A stretch of 22,439 nt of DNA from Anaerolineales bacterium UBA3082. Lineage in GTDB: Bacteria > Chloroflexota > Anaerolineae > UBA7937. Each line of letters opens with the position of its first letter. Position 1 is the stretch's first letter. The notes under the pieces are model-generated. The model had not been told where the DNA came from. It saw only the letters and a program-made list of their open reading frames with translations, and did not search any database. The stretch is from the NCBI GenBank assembly GCA_002366595.1, contig DFBK01000048.1:1-22439 (forward strand), read 5' to 3'. The position numbers and the translations under genes are program-made. Below, piece by piece: positions 6,608 to 13,940 of this stretch.

Positions 6608-7376
6608 CCAGAAGGGTGGGGTGGGCAAGACGACCACCGCCATCAACGTAGGGGCCTACCTGGCCGCTCAGGGGAGGAAGGTACTCTTAGTAGATGGCGA
6701 CCCCCAAGCCAACGCCACAAGCAGTCTAGGGATAAATAAGAACCACCTACCCCTCTCCATCTACGATAGCCTCATAAGAGGGCTGCCCCTCACTCGAATC
6801 ATCCTCCCCACCGAGTGGCCCCACCTGGACCTGGCCCCCTCCGCACCCTCCTTGGCCGGCGCCCGAGTGGAACTGACCCGCCTTCCCGCCCGGGAGCGGC
6901 TCCTACGCCTGGCTCTTCGGCCCCTAGAGGGGCGGTATGACTATATCATCATCGACCCCCCTCCCAGCCTAGGACTCCTCACCGTCAACGCCCTCGTCGC
7001 CGCTCGAGATGTGATCATCCCCGTCCAATGTGAGTACCTCTCTCTGGAAGGCCTCACCCACCTCCTCCACACCATCGGCCTCGTCCGGCGGGCCTTGAAC
7101 CCCAGGCTTCACCTCTTCGGCCTGGTGATGACCATGTACGACGCCCGCACTAACCTCGCCCGCCAAGTAGTGGAGGAGGTGCGGAGACACTTTCCCAAGA
7201 AGGTCTTTAGGACCATCATCCCCCGCAGCGTCCGCCTCAGCGAGGCCCCCAGTTACGGGGAACCGATCTCCATCTATGCTCCCCGCTCTACGGGGGCCCT
7301 GGCCTACGAGGCCCTCACTAGGGAGATCCTGGGGCGGGTCTCGGAACGGGAGACCAAGAAAGAGCGTGTTGTTTAG
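6582..7376 (+). CDS. parA: Chromosome partitioning ATPase ParA/Soj
   Basis: 264-residue Walker-type ATPase that binds nucleoid DNA and moves ParB-parS complexes. It has the deviant Walker A box KGGVGKTT at residues 11-18 (signature Lys 11, catalytic Lys 16), the switch LLVDGDPQANATSSLG, and the YDYIIIDPPPSLG strand. No N-terminal helix-turn-helix extension is present, so this is the chromosomal Soj form rather than a plasmid ParA with an autoregulatory domain. No convincing ribosome-binding site precedes ATG 6582; translation probably follows from the overlapping kinase gene. It is followed 12 bases later by parB. Confidence 0.95.
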   Translation: MGTIFALANQKGGVGKTTTAINVGAYLAAQGRKVLLVDGDPQANATSSLGINKNHLPLSIYDSLIRGLPLTRIILPTEWPHLDLAPSAPSLAGARVELTRLPARERLLRLALRPLEGRYDYIIIDPPPSLGLLTVNALVAARDVIIPVQCEYLSLEGLTHLLHTIGLVRRALNPRLHLFGLVMTMYDARTNLARQVVEEVRRHFPKKVFRTIIPRSVRLSEAPSYGEPISIYAPRSTGALAYEALTREILGRVSERETKKERVV

Positions 7377-7388
7377 AAGGGAGGTATC

Positions 7389-8219
7389 ATGGCCGAAACC
7401 CCTCGTAGAAGGAGACGTGGTCTGGGAAAGGGGCTAGAGGCCCTCATTCCCACCCCTCCCCCCTCCGGAATAATGGAGATAGAGGTGGAGAAGATAGAGC
7501 CTAACCCCAGCCAACCTCGGGTGGGCTTGAAAGGGTTGGAGGGGCTGGCAGACTCCATCCGGGAGAACGGCGTAGTGCAGCCCATCATCGTCACCCGAAC
7601 CGAGGAGGGGTTCCAGATCATCGCTGGGGAGAGGCGTTGGCGGGCCGCCCAGATGGCCGGACTAGCCACGGTACCGGCCCTAATCCGGGAGGCGGAACCC
7701 CCAGATAGGCTGGCCTTGGCCCTGGTGGAGAACCTACAAAGGGAGGATCTAAACCCTCTGGAGGCAGCTTCGGCCTATCAGGAACTGATAGATAATTTCG
7801 GCCTGACCCAGGAGGAGGTAGCCAGGAGAGTAGGAAGGGATCGAAGCACAGTGGCTAACACCCTGCGCCTCCTTAGGCTTCCAGAGGTGGTAAAGGGAGC
7901 CCTCCTCTCCAACCTGATAAGCGAGGGGCACGCTAGGGCTCTCCTCCGCCTGGAAAGCAAAGAGCAAGACAGGGCCTTGGAGGCGATCCTCAAAAGGGAC
8001 CTCAATGTTCGCCAGACGGAGGAACTGGTCCGCCGACTAGTAGAGGGGGCTCCCCCACCGGTGAGCAAACCCCCGGAGGATCTAGCCCTAGAGGAGGAAT
8101 TCAGGCGAGCCCTAGGCACCAAGGTGACCCTCGCTCGGAGCAAGAAAGGTGGAAGGTTGATCATCCATTTCTACTCCGAGGAGGAGTTGCAGGGGCTCTA
8201 CGACCTTTTGGTAGAGTGA
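7389..8219 (+). CDS. parB: Chromosome partitioning protein ParB/Spo0J
   Basis: 276-residue CTP-dependent DNA clamp that loads at parS. After a basic N-terminus (RRRRRGLGKGLEALIP, the segment that stimulates ParA) comes the ParB N-domain, with NPSQPR near residue 39 and the CTP-binding motif GERRWRA at residues 80-86. Next are the central helix-turn-helix (TQEEVARRVGRDRSTVANTLRL) and a C-terminal dimerisation region. A strong GGGAGG ribosome-binding site precedes ATG 7389. A perfect parS lies six bases after its stop codon. Confidence 0.95.
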   Translation: MAETPRRRRRGLGKGLEALIPTPPPSGIMEIEVEKIEPNPSQPRVGLKGLEGLADSIRENGVVQPIIVTRTEEGFQIIAGERRWRAAQMAGLATVPALIREAEPPDRLALALVENLQREDLNPLEAASAYQELIDNFGLTQEEVARRVGRDRSTVANTLRLLRLPEVVKGALLSNLISEGHARALLRLESKEQDRALEAILKRDLNVRQTEELVRRLVEGAPPPVSKPPEDLALEEEFRRALGTKVTLARSKKGGRLIIHFYSEEELQGLYDLLVE

Positions 8220-8224
8220 GAGGG

Positions 8225-8240
8225 TGTTTCACGTGAAACA
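8225..8240. promoter_or_regulatory. parS centromere site
   Basis: TGTTTCACGTGAAACA at 8225-8240 is an exact match to the bacterial parS palindrome, and symmetry extends one base on each side (G...C, 8224-8241). It is the nucleation site for ParB clamps. It sits directly behind parB and overlaps the start of the next gene: the likely GTG start at 8233 is in the middle of the palindrome. I see no second parS in the window. Confidence 0.96.
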
Positions 8241-9096
8241 CAGGGTCTGCGATTACGAGGGGGGCGACTATGAGTCCTTTTGGCCCGGCCGGGAGTACGA
8301 GGACGCCGCGGAGCGGATGGCCCTCCGAAGGCTCCTCCCCCCAGAAGGGGAGGCCCTGGTCGAGTTGGGGGCTGGTTTCGGGCGGCTGGCCGACCTTTAC
8401 CGGGGCTACAAGAGGGTGATCCTCCTCGATTTCGCCCGGTCCCAACTCCTTCAGGCCCACAAGAGGTTTGGGGAGGGCAAGTTTATCTACCTGGCCGCCG
8501 ATATCTACCGTCTACCCCTCGCCTCCTCCGCTTTCGATACCGCGGTCACCGTGCGGGTCCTCCACCATATAGCGGATATCCCCGCCGCCCTAGCCGAGGT
8601 CCATCGCATCCTCAAGCCGGAGGGAACGTATGTCCTAGAGTACGCCAACAAGCGTAACCTCAAGGAGATCTTCCGTTACCTTCTAGGGCGCTCTCAGAAA
8701 CGACCCTTTTCCTGCGAACCGCTTGAGTATCTGGATATGCATTTCAACTTCCACCCCGCCTACATCTCCGCCTCTCTCCACGAGGCCGGATTCGCCCTAG
8801 AGGAGGAACTGGCCGTCTCCCAGTTTCGCCTCCCGTTCCTGAAGCGGCTATTCTCCCCCCGGCTATTAGCCTACCTAGACGGCCTCTTGCAAAAGCCCAC
8901 CGCGGGCCTTAAACTGAGCCCTAGCATCTTCGTCGCGGCCCGAGCCGTGAAGAAGGAAGGGAAAGCCCCAAAAAAGGCGTTACTCCGTTGTCTTCATTGC
9001 CATACCCCTTTACAGGAGAAGGGAACGACCCTCTTCTGCGCCGGGTGTGGCCGGGAATGGAAGCCCCAAGAGGGGGTATACGATTTTCGAATGTAG
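8233..9096 (+). CDS. SAM-dependent methyltransferase with C-terminal zinc-ribbon (Trm112-like) segment
   Basis: 287-residue class I methyltransferase. The SAM-binding motif I is ALVELGAGFGRLADLY, near residues 41-56, followed by the acidic-loop strand VILLDFA, the post-motif LAADIYRLPLASSAFDTAV and HHIADIPAALAEVHRILKPEG. The last 45 residues carry a zinc-ribbon with two CxxC pairs (CLHC and CAGC), similar to Trm112-type or YcaR-like domains fused to methyltransferases. The substrate is unknown. GTG 8233 lies nine bases after GAGAGG (8218-8223); GTG 8224, in the same frame, would leave no spacing. Both starts fall in parS, so ParB bound at parS may limit expression. The stop codon lies in a REP-like hairpin. 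Confidence 0.82.
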   Translation: MKHRVCDYEGGDYESFWPGREYEDAAERMALRRLLPPEGEALVELGAGFGRLADLYRGYKRVILLDFARSQLLQAHKRFGEGKFIYLAADIYRLPLASSAFDTAVTVRVLHHIADIPAALAEVHRILKPEGTYVLEYANKRNLKEIFRYLLGRSQKRPFSCEPLEYLDMHFNFHPAYISASLHEAGFALEEELAVSQFRLPFLKRLFSPRLLAYLDGLLQKPTAGLKLSPSIFVAARAVKKEGKAPKKALLRCLHCHTPLQEKGTTLFCAGCGREWKPQEGVYDFRM

Positions 9097-9148
9097 GGGA
9101 GGCCCTAGTGGCCTCCCGAAAGCGGGAGGGGACAAGCCCCTCCCCTAC
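9093..9148. repeat. REP/MITE-like double hairpin
   Basis: GTAGGGGAGG (9093-9102) pairs exactly with CCTCCCCTAC (9139-9148). Inside it CCTCCCG (9112-9118) pairs exactly with CGGGAGG (9123-9129) around a 4-base loop. This nested 56-bp palindrome resembles short dispersed elements of the GTAGGGG...CCCCTAC type found in many environmental bacterial genomes. It supplies the TAG stop of the methyltransferase. It may also terminate or stabilise the long operon transcript, though no U-tract follows. Confidence 0.6.
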
Positions 9149-9178
9149 AACCCATTTTCAGTGCTACAAGGGGCAACT

Positions 9179-10630
9179 ATGGGGAGGACAGCAAGCATAT
9201 TTCTACTAACAGTTACGATCACCCTGGCGGCTTGCGCACCGGCATCGCCAACGGCTACATTGCCAACCCAGACGGCGGTGGCAAGTCCAACTACTACTCC
9301 TGTTCCTCCCAGTCCAACGCCAACCTATACACCATTCCCTAGCCCTACTCCTGCTCCTCCCACTCCCACACCGTTACCACGAATATCTGCTTCTTGCTAC
9401 CCCGATGCGTCAGCGCCACTTGAAGATTTGGTCATATTAAGGGGCCCAGAGCATCTGCTTGACCCTTCATGTCAGGTTTCTGGCGGTGTTGGAGAGATAA
9501 TCGCTTCTTGGGACATTGACAGGGACGGAACCCCAGAATCAAACCAACTAAACCCAGCACCTATGAGCCTAGCACCAGGGGAATACAGACCCTTGGTTAC
9601 CTTGGCTGACGAGGCTGGACAGGTACTAACGGTAGAGTCGCCGAGGATAGTCAAGGTTGGAGAGCCGAGATATCCAACTTGGACTTTTGGAGTAATGGAA
9701 CACCTTAACAACACTTTCGGTTTATACCCAAACACTACATCAATAGAAGAAGTGGTTGATCTTATGCAAGAGGGCAATATACCTGCTGTAAGAGTTGATT
9801 TTGTGTGGGGGGAGATTGAACCTTATAAGGGTTCTTATCAATGGGGGAAGTATGATCAAATTGTAGACATTTTAACCTCAAGAGGAATAGATGTTGTACC
9901 TATTATAGCCTTCTCACCTTCGTGGGCTTCAGATAGTGGTTCCATGTTTTCCCCTCCAAGAAGCCCACCAGAGTTTGGCACTTTTGCTGGTCAGATAGCA
10001 AGGCGTTACTCCGCCAGAATTGATGTCTATCAAATTTGGCAAGAAGCAAATGTTAGTATGTATTTTGATCCGCCCAATCCAAATACATACTCTGAATTGC
10101 TGAATGCTTCATATCTTGATATAAAGTATTTTGACCCCGATTCTGTTGTAGTAATGGCTGGATTATCAAATGATGCAAGCGCATATTACCCTGGTGTTAC
10201 TTTTATTCCCCCTGAAGACTTCTTGCGACAGCTGTATGAGAACCATGCGCTCTTTGATGCTGTTGCTAGACATCCAACTACGCACCCCGCAGAAGGTGCT
10301 CCTTCTCTAAGACAGAAAATGTACGCCCTTCGCCAAGTTATGGCTGAATATAATGATAATCAAAGTCAAGTATGGGTCACGGAGAATACAGCAAGCACAA
10401 ATCTTAGTCATCTTGGAGGAGTGTCAGAAGAAGAACAAGCTGCTTGGTTATCAACAAGTTTTCGAGTGCTCTTGGATGAGCATTTAGCAACAAAGGTGTT
10501 TTGGTATAATTTCAGAGACGTAGTAGTTGATTCTGATCCTTTTATGGCATATGTTGGCTTAGTGCATAATGATCTTACTCCAAAACCTGCCTTTTACACC
10601 CTTGCCAACTTAATAAAGGAATATCCTTAG
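9179..10630 (+). CDS. Lipoprotein glycoside hydrolase-like protein (clan GH-A TIM barrel)
   Basis: 483-residue secreted lipoprotein. ATG 9179 follows AAGGGG; the signal peptide ends in the lipobox LAAC (Cys 19). Next come a Thr/Pro linker (about residues 25-68), a small Ig/PKD-like beta domain (about 70-165, ending PRIVKVG), and a barrel domain from about 170 to the end. Likely catalytic residues are Glu 289 in QIWQEAN (acid/base, normally preceded by Asn but here by Gln) and Glu 402 in VWVTENTAS (nucleophile). The spacing of about 110 residues suits clan GH-A (GH5, GH39 or GH42-like). The substrate is unknown. The second half is clearly more AT-rich than the first and than neighbouring genes, suggesting a mosaic or acquired origin. 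It stands alone between parB's operon and dnaN. Confidence 0.72.
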   Translation: MGRTASIFLLTVTITLAACAPASPTATLPTQTAVASPTTTPVPPSPTPTYTPFPSPTPAPPTPTPLPRISASCYPDASAPLEDLVILRGPEHLLDPSCQVSGGVGEIIASWDIDRDGTPESNQLNPAPMSLAPGEYRPLVTLADEAGQVLTVESPRIVKVGEPRYPTWTFGVMEHLNNTFGLYPNTTSIEEVVDLMQEGNIPAVRVDFVWGEIEPYKGSYQWGKYDQIVDILTSRGIDVVPIIAFSPSWASDSGSMFSPPRSPPEFGTFAGQIARRYSARIDVYQIWQEANVSMYFDPPNPNTYSELLNASYLDIKYFDPDSVVVMAGLSNDASAYYPGVTFIPPEDFLRQLYENHALFDAVARHPTTHPAEGAPSLRQKMYALRQVMAEYNDNQSQVWVTENTASTNLSHLGGVSEEEQAAWLSTSFRVLLDEHLATKVFWYNFRDVVVDSDPFMAYVGLVHNDLTPKPAFYTLANLIKEYP

Positions 10631-10683
10631 GCCGATAAATATCCCAGAAATCCTAAAGTGGAGCAAGTTTGTGTGCCTATCTC

Positions 10684-10712
10684 TTGAACTCCACCCCAAT
10701 ATGTTGTATACT
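10684..10712 (+). promoter_or_regulatory. Promoter of dnaN
   Basis: TTGAAC (10684-10689), 17 bp, TATACT (10707-10712). Transcription would start near 10719, leaving about 44 bases before the dnaN GTG. Confidence 0.65.
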
Positions 10713-10762
10713 GTTTGCGTTCTTATCCCTTAGCGGATGTCGGACTGAAAGGAGGTCTGAAG

Positions 10763-11911
10763 GTGAAACTCTCCTGCTTGCAAGAGAACCTCTCTAGGGG
10801 CTTGGCTATCGTCGGCCGGGCGGTGAGCCTGAGGAGCGTCCTCCCCGTGCTCCACAATATCCTCTTGGCCACCGATCAATCCCAGTTGAAACTCTCGGCC
10901 ACCGATCTCTCCACCTGCATAACCTGCTGGCTCGGGGCCAAGATAAAGGAGGAGGGGGCCACTACCGTCCCCGCTCGGCTCCTAGTGGATTTCGTCAACT
11001 CTCTCCCCCCTGAACAGATCGATTTGGAACTTGTAACTCGCACCCAGACCCTCCACCTCAAATGCGCCCGCACCGAGGCCAATATAAAAGTCATAGATGC
11101 CCAGGAGTTCCCCCTCATCCCCACCGGCATCGAGGATAGGAAGATAACCCTTCAGCCTGACGCCTTGCGCCAGATGATCGAGCAGGTGACCCTCGCCGCG
11201 GCCACCGATGAGAGCCGCCCCATCCTCACCGGGGCCCTGGCCGACTTCCAAGAAGAAAAACTTACCCTAGCCGCAGCCGATGGCTTCCGCCTCTCCGTCC
11301 GCTCCGCCCCCTTGAGTGAGCCAGTTCCGGAACCGATGAAGGTGATCATCCCCGCCCGGGCCCTCCAGGAAGTGGGCCGAGTGGCCGCCGAGGAGGGAGA
11401 GCCGGTGGAGATGACCATCCCCTCCGCCAGGAATCAGGTGCTCTTCCACCTGGCGGGAGGAGCTCTGGGAGGGCCGATAGAGGTGGTCTCCCAATTGATC
11501 GAGGGGAACTTCCCCGATTACAAACAGATCATCCCCACCAGTTACAACACCCGAACGGTGGTAGATAGTAAGGAGTTCCTGAGGGCAGCCAAGATCGCTT
11601 TGCTCTTCGCCAGGGACGCGGCCAACATCGTCCGCCTGCAGATGACCCCTGGTGAGGGGGAGCCGGGGAGCCTCACCTTGGCCGCCACCGCCGCTGAGGT
11701 GGGCGATAACGTGGGCCAGATCGACGCCACCATCGAGGGACAAGCGATGGAAATAGCCTTTAACGGCCGGTACCTCATCGATATCTTGAACGCCATAGAC
11801 TCAGCCCAAGTGGCCTTAGAGACGAGCACCCCCTCCAGCCCCGGCGTCTTCAGGCCCGTGGGCGATGAAGATTTCGTCCATGTGATAATGCCCATGCATA
11901 TCAGCCGCTAA
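10763..11911 (+). CDS. dnaN: DNA polymerase III beta sliding clamp
   Basis: 382-residue ring-forming processivity clamp of the replisome. The N-terminus MKLSCLQENLSRGLAIVGRA and the following VLPVLHNILLATD are typical of domain 1; domain 2 begins with LRQMIEQVTLAAATDESRPI and GALADF, domain 3 with NTRTVVDSKEFLRAAKIALLFARD. The protein ends VHVIMPMHISR, matching the usual MP(M/V)R-type C-terminus. GTG 10763 is preceded by AAGGAGGT at seven bases; the open frame to 10715 lies in the promoter region and is not used. It has its own promoter and a terminator follows, so it is separate from recF. Confidence 0.95.
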   Translation: MKLSCLQENLSRGLAIVGRAVSLRSVLPVLHNILLATDQSQLKLSATDLSTCITCWLGAKIKEEGATTVPARLLVDFVNSLPPEQIDLELVTRTQTLHLKCARTEANIKVIDAQEFPLIPTGIEDRKITLQPDALRQMIEQVTLAAATDESRPILTGALADFQEEKLTLAAADGFRLSVRSAPLSEPVPEPMKVIIPARALQEVGRVAAEEGEPVEMTIPSARNQVLFHLAGGALGGPIEVVSQLIEGNFPDYKQIIPTSYNTRTVVDSKEFLRAAKIALLFARDAANIVRLQMTPGEGEPGSLTLAATAAEVGDNVGQIDATIEGQAMEIAFNGRYLIDILNAIDSAQVALETSTPSSPGVFRPVGDEDFVHVIMPMHISR

Positions 11912-11953
11912 CGGCTGCCCCTCATATGGCGGCAACCGGCTACATTGAACTGG

Positions 11954-11989
11954 AAAAGGGACCACTCGTGGAGTGGTTCCTTTCTCTTT
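11954..11989 (+). terminator. Rho-independent terminator after dnaN
   Basis: GGGACCACTC (11958-11967), 3-base loop, GAGTGGTTCC (11971-11980) form a 10-bp stem with one G-U pair, followed by TTTCTCTTT. It separates dnaN from recF. Confidence 0.8.
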
Positions 11990-12000
11990 GTCTCTACCCC

Positions 12001-12009
12001 TGATATAAT
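12001..12009 (+). promoter_or_regulatory. Extended -10 promoter of recF
   Basis: TGATATAAT (12001-12009) is a TGnTATAAT extended -10 element; no good -35 is present at the right distance. The predicted start near 12016 is about three bases from the recF ATG (12019), so the recF mRNA would be essentially leaderless. Confidence 0.6.
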
Positions 12010-12018
12010 CGCCTTAGA

Positions 12019-13233
12019 ATGCGCTTGAAACACCTCTCCCTCACCAATTTCCGTAATTATTTTCGCCTGGAGTTGGGTCTCCCCCCCCATATCACCCTCT
12101 TGCAGGGAGGCAACGCCCAGGGGAAGACCAACCTCTTGGAGGCGATCTACTACCTCTCCGCCGCCACTTCTCCCCATGCGGAGGCGGACCGCCAACTGAT
12201 CAACTGGGGGGCTTGGGAAGAGGATCTCCCCTTTGCCCGACTGACAACCGATATAGATGGGGGCTCTCTCAGAAGATTGGAGATAACGCTTCTTCCCTCA
12301 CCCCAAGGAAGCCTGCGTAAAGAGATCAGGATAAACGGCGTGAAGCGGCGGGTAGCCGATCTTTTGGGCCGGCTCAAGGTGGTGATCTTCCTCCCCGATG
12401 ATGTGGGCTTGATAGCCGGCTCCCCTAGTCCCCGCCGCCGCTATCTGAACGCTCTCATCTCCCAGGTCGACAGGGCCTATCCCCGGGCTCTACAGGAGTA
12501 TGAACGGGTCCTCCTCCAACGGAACTATCTCCTCCGTCGCCTGCGAGAGGGAGGCGATTTGAGCCAGTTGGAGTTCTGGGATGAGCGGTTAGTGGAGCGG
12601 GGTTCCCAGATCATAGCCGCGCGCTTGCGAGCGGTGAGCGGCTTGAACGCCCTGGCCCAGGAGATCCACCTCCACTTGACGGGAGGGGAGGAAGACCTCC
12701 GCCTCTTCTACAGGTCCAGCCTCCCTTTAGAAGAGGGGGCTAGGAGCCCCTATCAACTGCCCCTGGATATGCTCCACCATCCGGCATCTCAGATGCTCCA
12801 GCCCCAACTACCGGCAGAGGAGATCGCCAACCTCTTTCACCAGCGGTTGAGGGAGAGGCGCAGGCAGGAGATAGAGAGGGGCGTTACCCTCGTGGGCCCC
12901 CATCGGGACGATCTCCGCTTCTTCATAGGGGGGATGGATCTCACTATCTACGGCTCTCGGGGGCAGCAGCGCACCTGTGCCCTATCGTTGAAATTGGCTC
13001 AGGTGGAACTCGTACGCGCCGAGACCGGGGAGGAACCCATCCTCCTCCTGGACGATGTGATGTCGGAACTCGATCCGGCTCGGCGAGAGTATCTCCTGGC
13101 CTCCATTGAGGGCCAGGAGCAGGTGATCATCACGGCCACTGAACTGGCCCCTTTCCCCTCCGACTTCTTGAAAGGGGCAGCCCTCTTCCGTATCGTAGAG
13201 GGGAGGATAGAGCCTTTCTCTCTGCCCAATTGA
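12019..13233 (+). CDS. recF: DNA replication and repair protein RecF
   Basis: 404-residue SMC-like ATPase of recombinational gap repair that helps RecR/RecO load RecA. The N-terminus is MRLKHLSLTNFRNYFRLELG, with Walker A GGNAQGKTNLLEAI, the DVGLIAGSPSPRRRYLN segment, the signature SRGQQRTCALSLKLAQ and Walker B LLLDDVMSELDPARR. Length is slightly above the usual 360-380. No ribosome-binding site precedes ATG 12019, consistent with a leaderless transcript. The last 28 codons exist in a second, diverged copy at 13941-14024. Confidence 0.95.
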   Translation: MRLKHLSLTNFRNYFRLELGLPPHITLLQGGNAQGKTNLLEAIYYLSAATSPHAEADRQLINWGAWEEDLPFARLTTDIDGGSLRRLEITLLPSPQGSLRKEIRINGVKRRVADLLGRLKVVIFLPDDVGLIAGSPSPRRRYLNALISQVDRAYPRALQEYERVLLQRNYLLRRLREGGDLSQLEFWDERLVERGSQIIAARLRAVSGLNALAQEIHLHLTGGEEDLRLFYRSSLPLEEGARSPYQLPLDMLHHPASQMLQPQLPAEEIANLFHQRLRERRRQEIERGVTLVGPHRDDLRFFIGGMDLTIYGSRGQQRTCALSLKLAQVELVRAETGEEPILLLDDVMSELDPARREYLLASIEGQEQVIITATELAPFPSDFLKGAALFRIVEGRIEPFSLPN

Positions 13234-13258
13234 CATCCCTGCTATCAAATGGTAAAAT
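13230..13258 (+). promoter_or_regulatory. Promoter overlapping the recF stop codon
   Basis: TTGACA (13230-13235; its TGA is the recF stop), 17 bp, TAAAAT (13253-13258) with an upstream TGG that gives an extended -10. It drives the following flavoprotein gene with a leader of about 90 bases. The same arrangement recurs after the second copy of the recF end (14044-14072). Confidence 0.65.
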
Positions 13259-13310
13259 GCCAAGCAGGTCAAGTTTCCTCGGGTCTTGTGTACCTTTTTG
13301 CGCCAATTAC

Positions 13311-13324
13311 ACGTTATACGCAAT
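13311..13324 (+). repeat. Head-box repeat before the flavoprotein gene
   Basis: ACGTTATACGCAAT differs by one base from ACGTTAGACGCAAT at 17426-17439 and by three from ACGTTAGCCGCAGT at 13874-13887. If these are attC R' boxes (G^TT), the segment 13314-13876 would be a single-gene cassette. Confidence 0.4.
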
Positions 13325-13353
13325 GCCAACAAAATCAATAAGGAGGTGTCTTG

Positions 13354-13785
13354 ATGCCTGGCAAGCTAAGTGATATCAAAGAAGAAGTGTGGAAACATTT
13401 TAACGATTTTCAATGCGTGTTTTTAGCGACTGCGGAAGGTGACCAACCAAGGGTTAGACCGGTGACATTAATCTATTTCGATGAGAATTTGTGGATCACA
13501 ACTGACACAAAAAGTGCAAAGGTTAAACAAATACAAAAGACCCCCAAAATAGAGTTTTGTTTGTATCTTCAAAAAGAAGGTAAAGACTGCTACATAAGAG
13601 TCGCTGGAATTGCCAAAATAATTAAGGATAGAGAGACAAAATCGAAAATAGCCGGACATTGCGATTTTTTCAGTAGACATTGGGAAAGCGTAGACGACCC
13701 TGGCTATACCTTGATACAGATATGCCCCGTAGAAATCGAATACTTGAGACCAGGCGAATTTCCAGCGCTAAAATTTAGATTATGA
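13354..13785 (+). CDS. Pyridoxamine 5'-phosphate oxidase-like FMN-binding split-barrel protein
   Basis: 143-residue protein of the PNPOx-like split-barrel superfamily, resembling general stress protein 26-type flavoproteins. Typical features are FLATAEGDQPRVRPVTLIYFDENLWITTDTKSAK near the N-terminus (the flavin-binding sheet), followed by QIQKTPKIEFCLY and a C-terminal GYTLIQICPVEIEYLRPGE strand. These proteins bind FMN, F420 or haem; the exact substrate cannot be told. AGGAGGT precedes ATG 13354 (a TTG one codon earlier is less likely). Base composition is markedly more AT-rich than recF or dnaN, and it is bounded by the repeats at 13311 and 13873, so it is probably an acquired single-gene unit. 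Confidence 0.8.
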   Translation: MPGKLSDIKEEVWKHFNDFQCVFLATAEGDQPRVRPVTLIYFDENLWITTDTKSAKVKQIQKTPKIEFCLYLQKEGKDCYIRVAGIAKIIKDRETKSKIAGHCDFFSRHWESVDDPGYTLIQICPVEIEYLRPGEFPALKFRL

Positions 13786-13803
13786 TGCTGATTCGGATGG
13801 CCA

Positions 13804-13883
13804 CGGCCAATGACAGCCTGTTTGCTGTTCGCTTCACCCATCCAAAGGTCCTCGCCTCTTCGCAAACGCCTGAACGTTAGCCG
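13804..13883 (+). repeat. attC-like imperfect palindrome after the flavoprotein gene
   Basis: CGGCCAATG (13804-13812) pairs with CGTTAGCCG (13875-13883) with one mismatch and one G-T pair; CAG pairs with CTG further in; then GTTTGC (13820-13825) pairs with GCAAAC (13862-13867). The 80-bp size, two separated stems with a longer unpaired centre and a GTTAGCC right-hand box match the architecture of integron attC sites. The left box (GGCCAAT instead of a GGCTAAC type) is imperfect, and no integrase gene is in the window. Confidence 0.45.
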
Positions 13884-13911
13884 CAGTCGGGCACATAACT
13901 AGGGCAAGTAT
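13873..13911 (+). repeat. Island repeat, copy 1
   Basis: The segment starting AACGTTAGCCGCAGTCGGGC matches 17425-17461 with four or five substitutions and a 2-base gap. Looser similarity extends on both sides: TTCGCT...TCACCCA upstream, TAC(T/C)CCTTT downstream. The two copies bracket the recF-end duplicate and the ATPase/nuclease operon. Confidence 0.7.
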
Positions 13912-13940
13912 CCTTCACCCTGGCCTACTCCTTTATTCTG

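Noticed and set aside
13485..13503. DnaA-box-like TGTGGATCA
   Set aside because: One isolated near-match (8 of 9) inside a coding sequence with no neighbours; not an origin.
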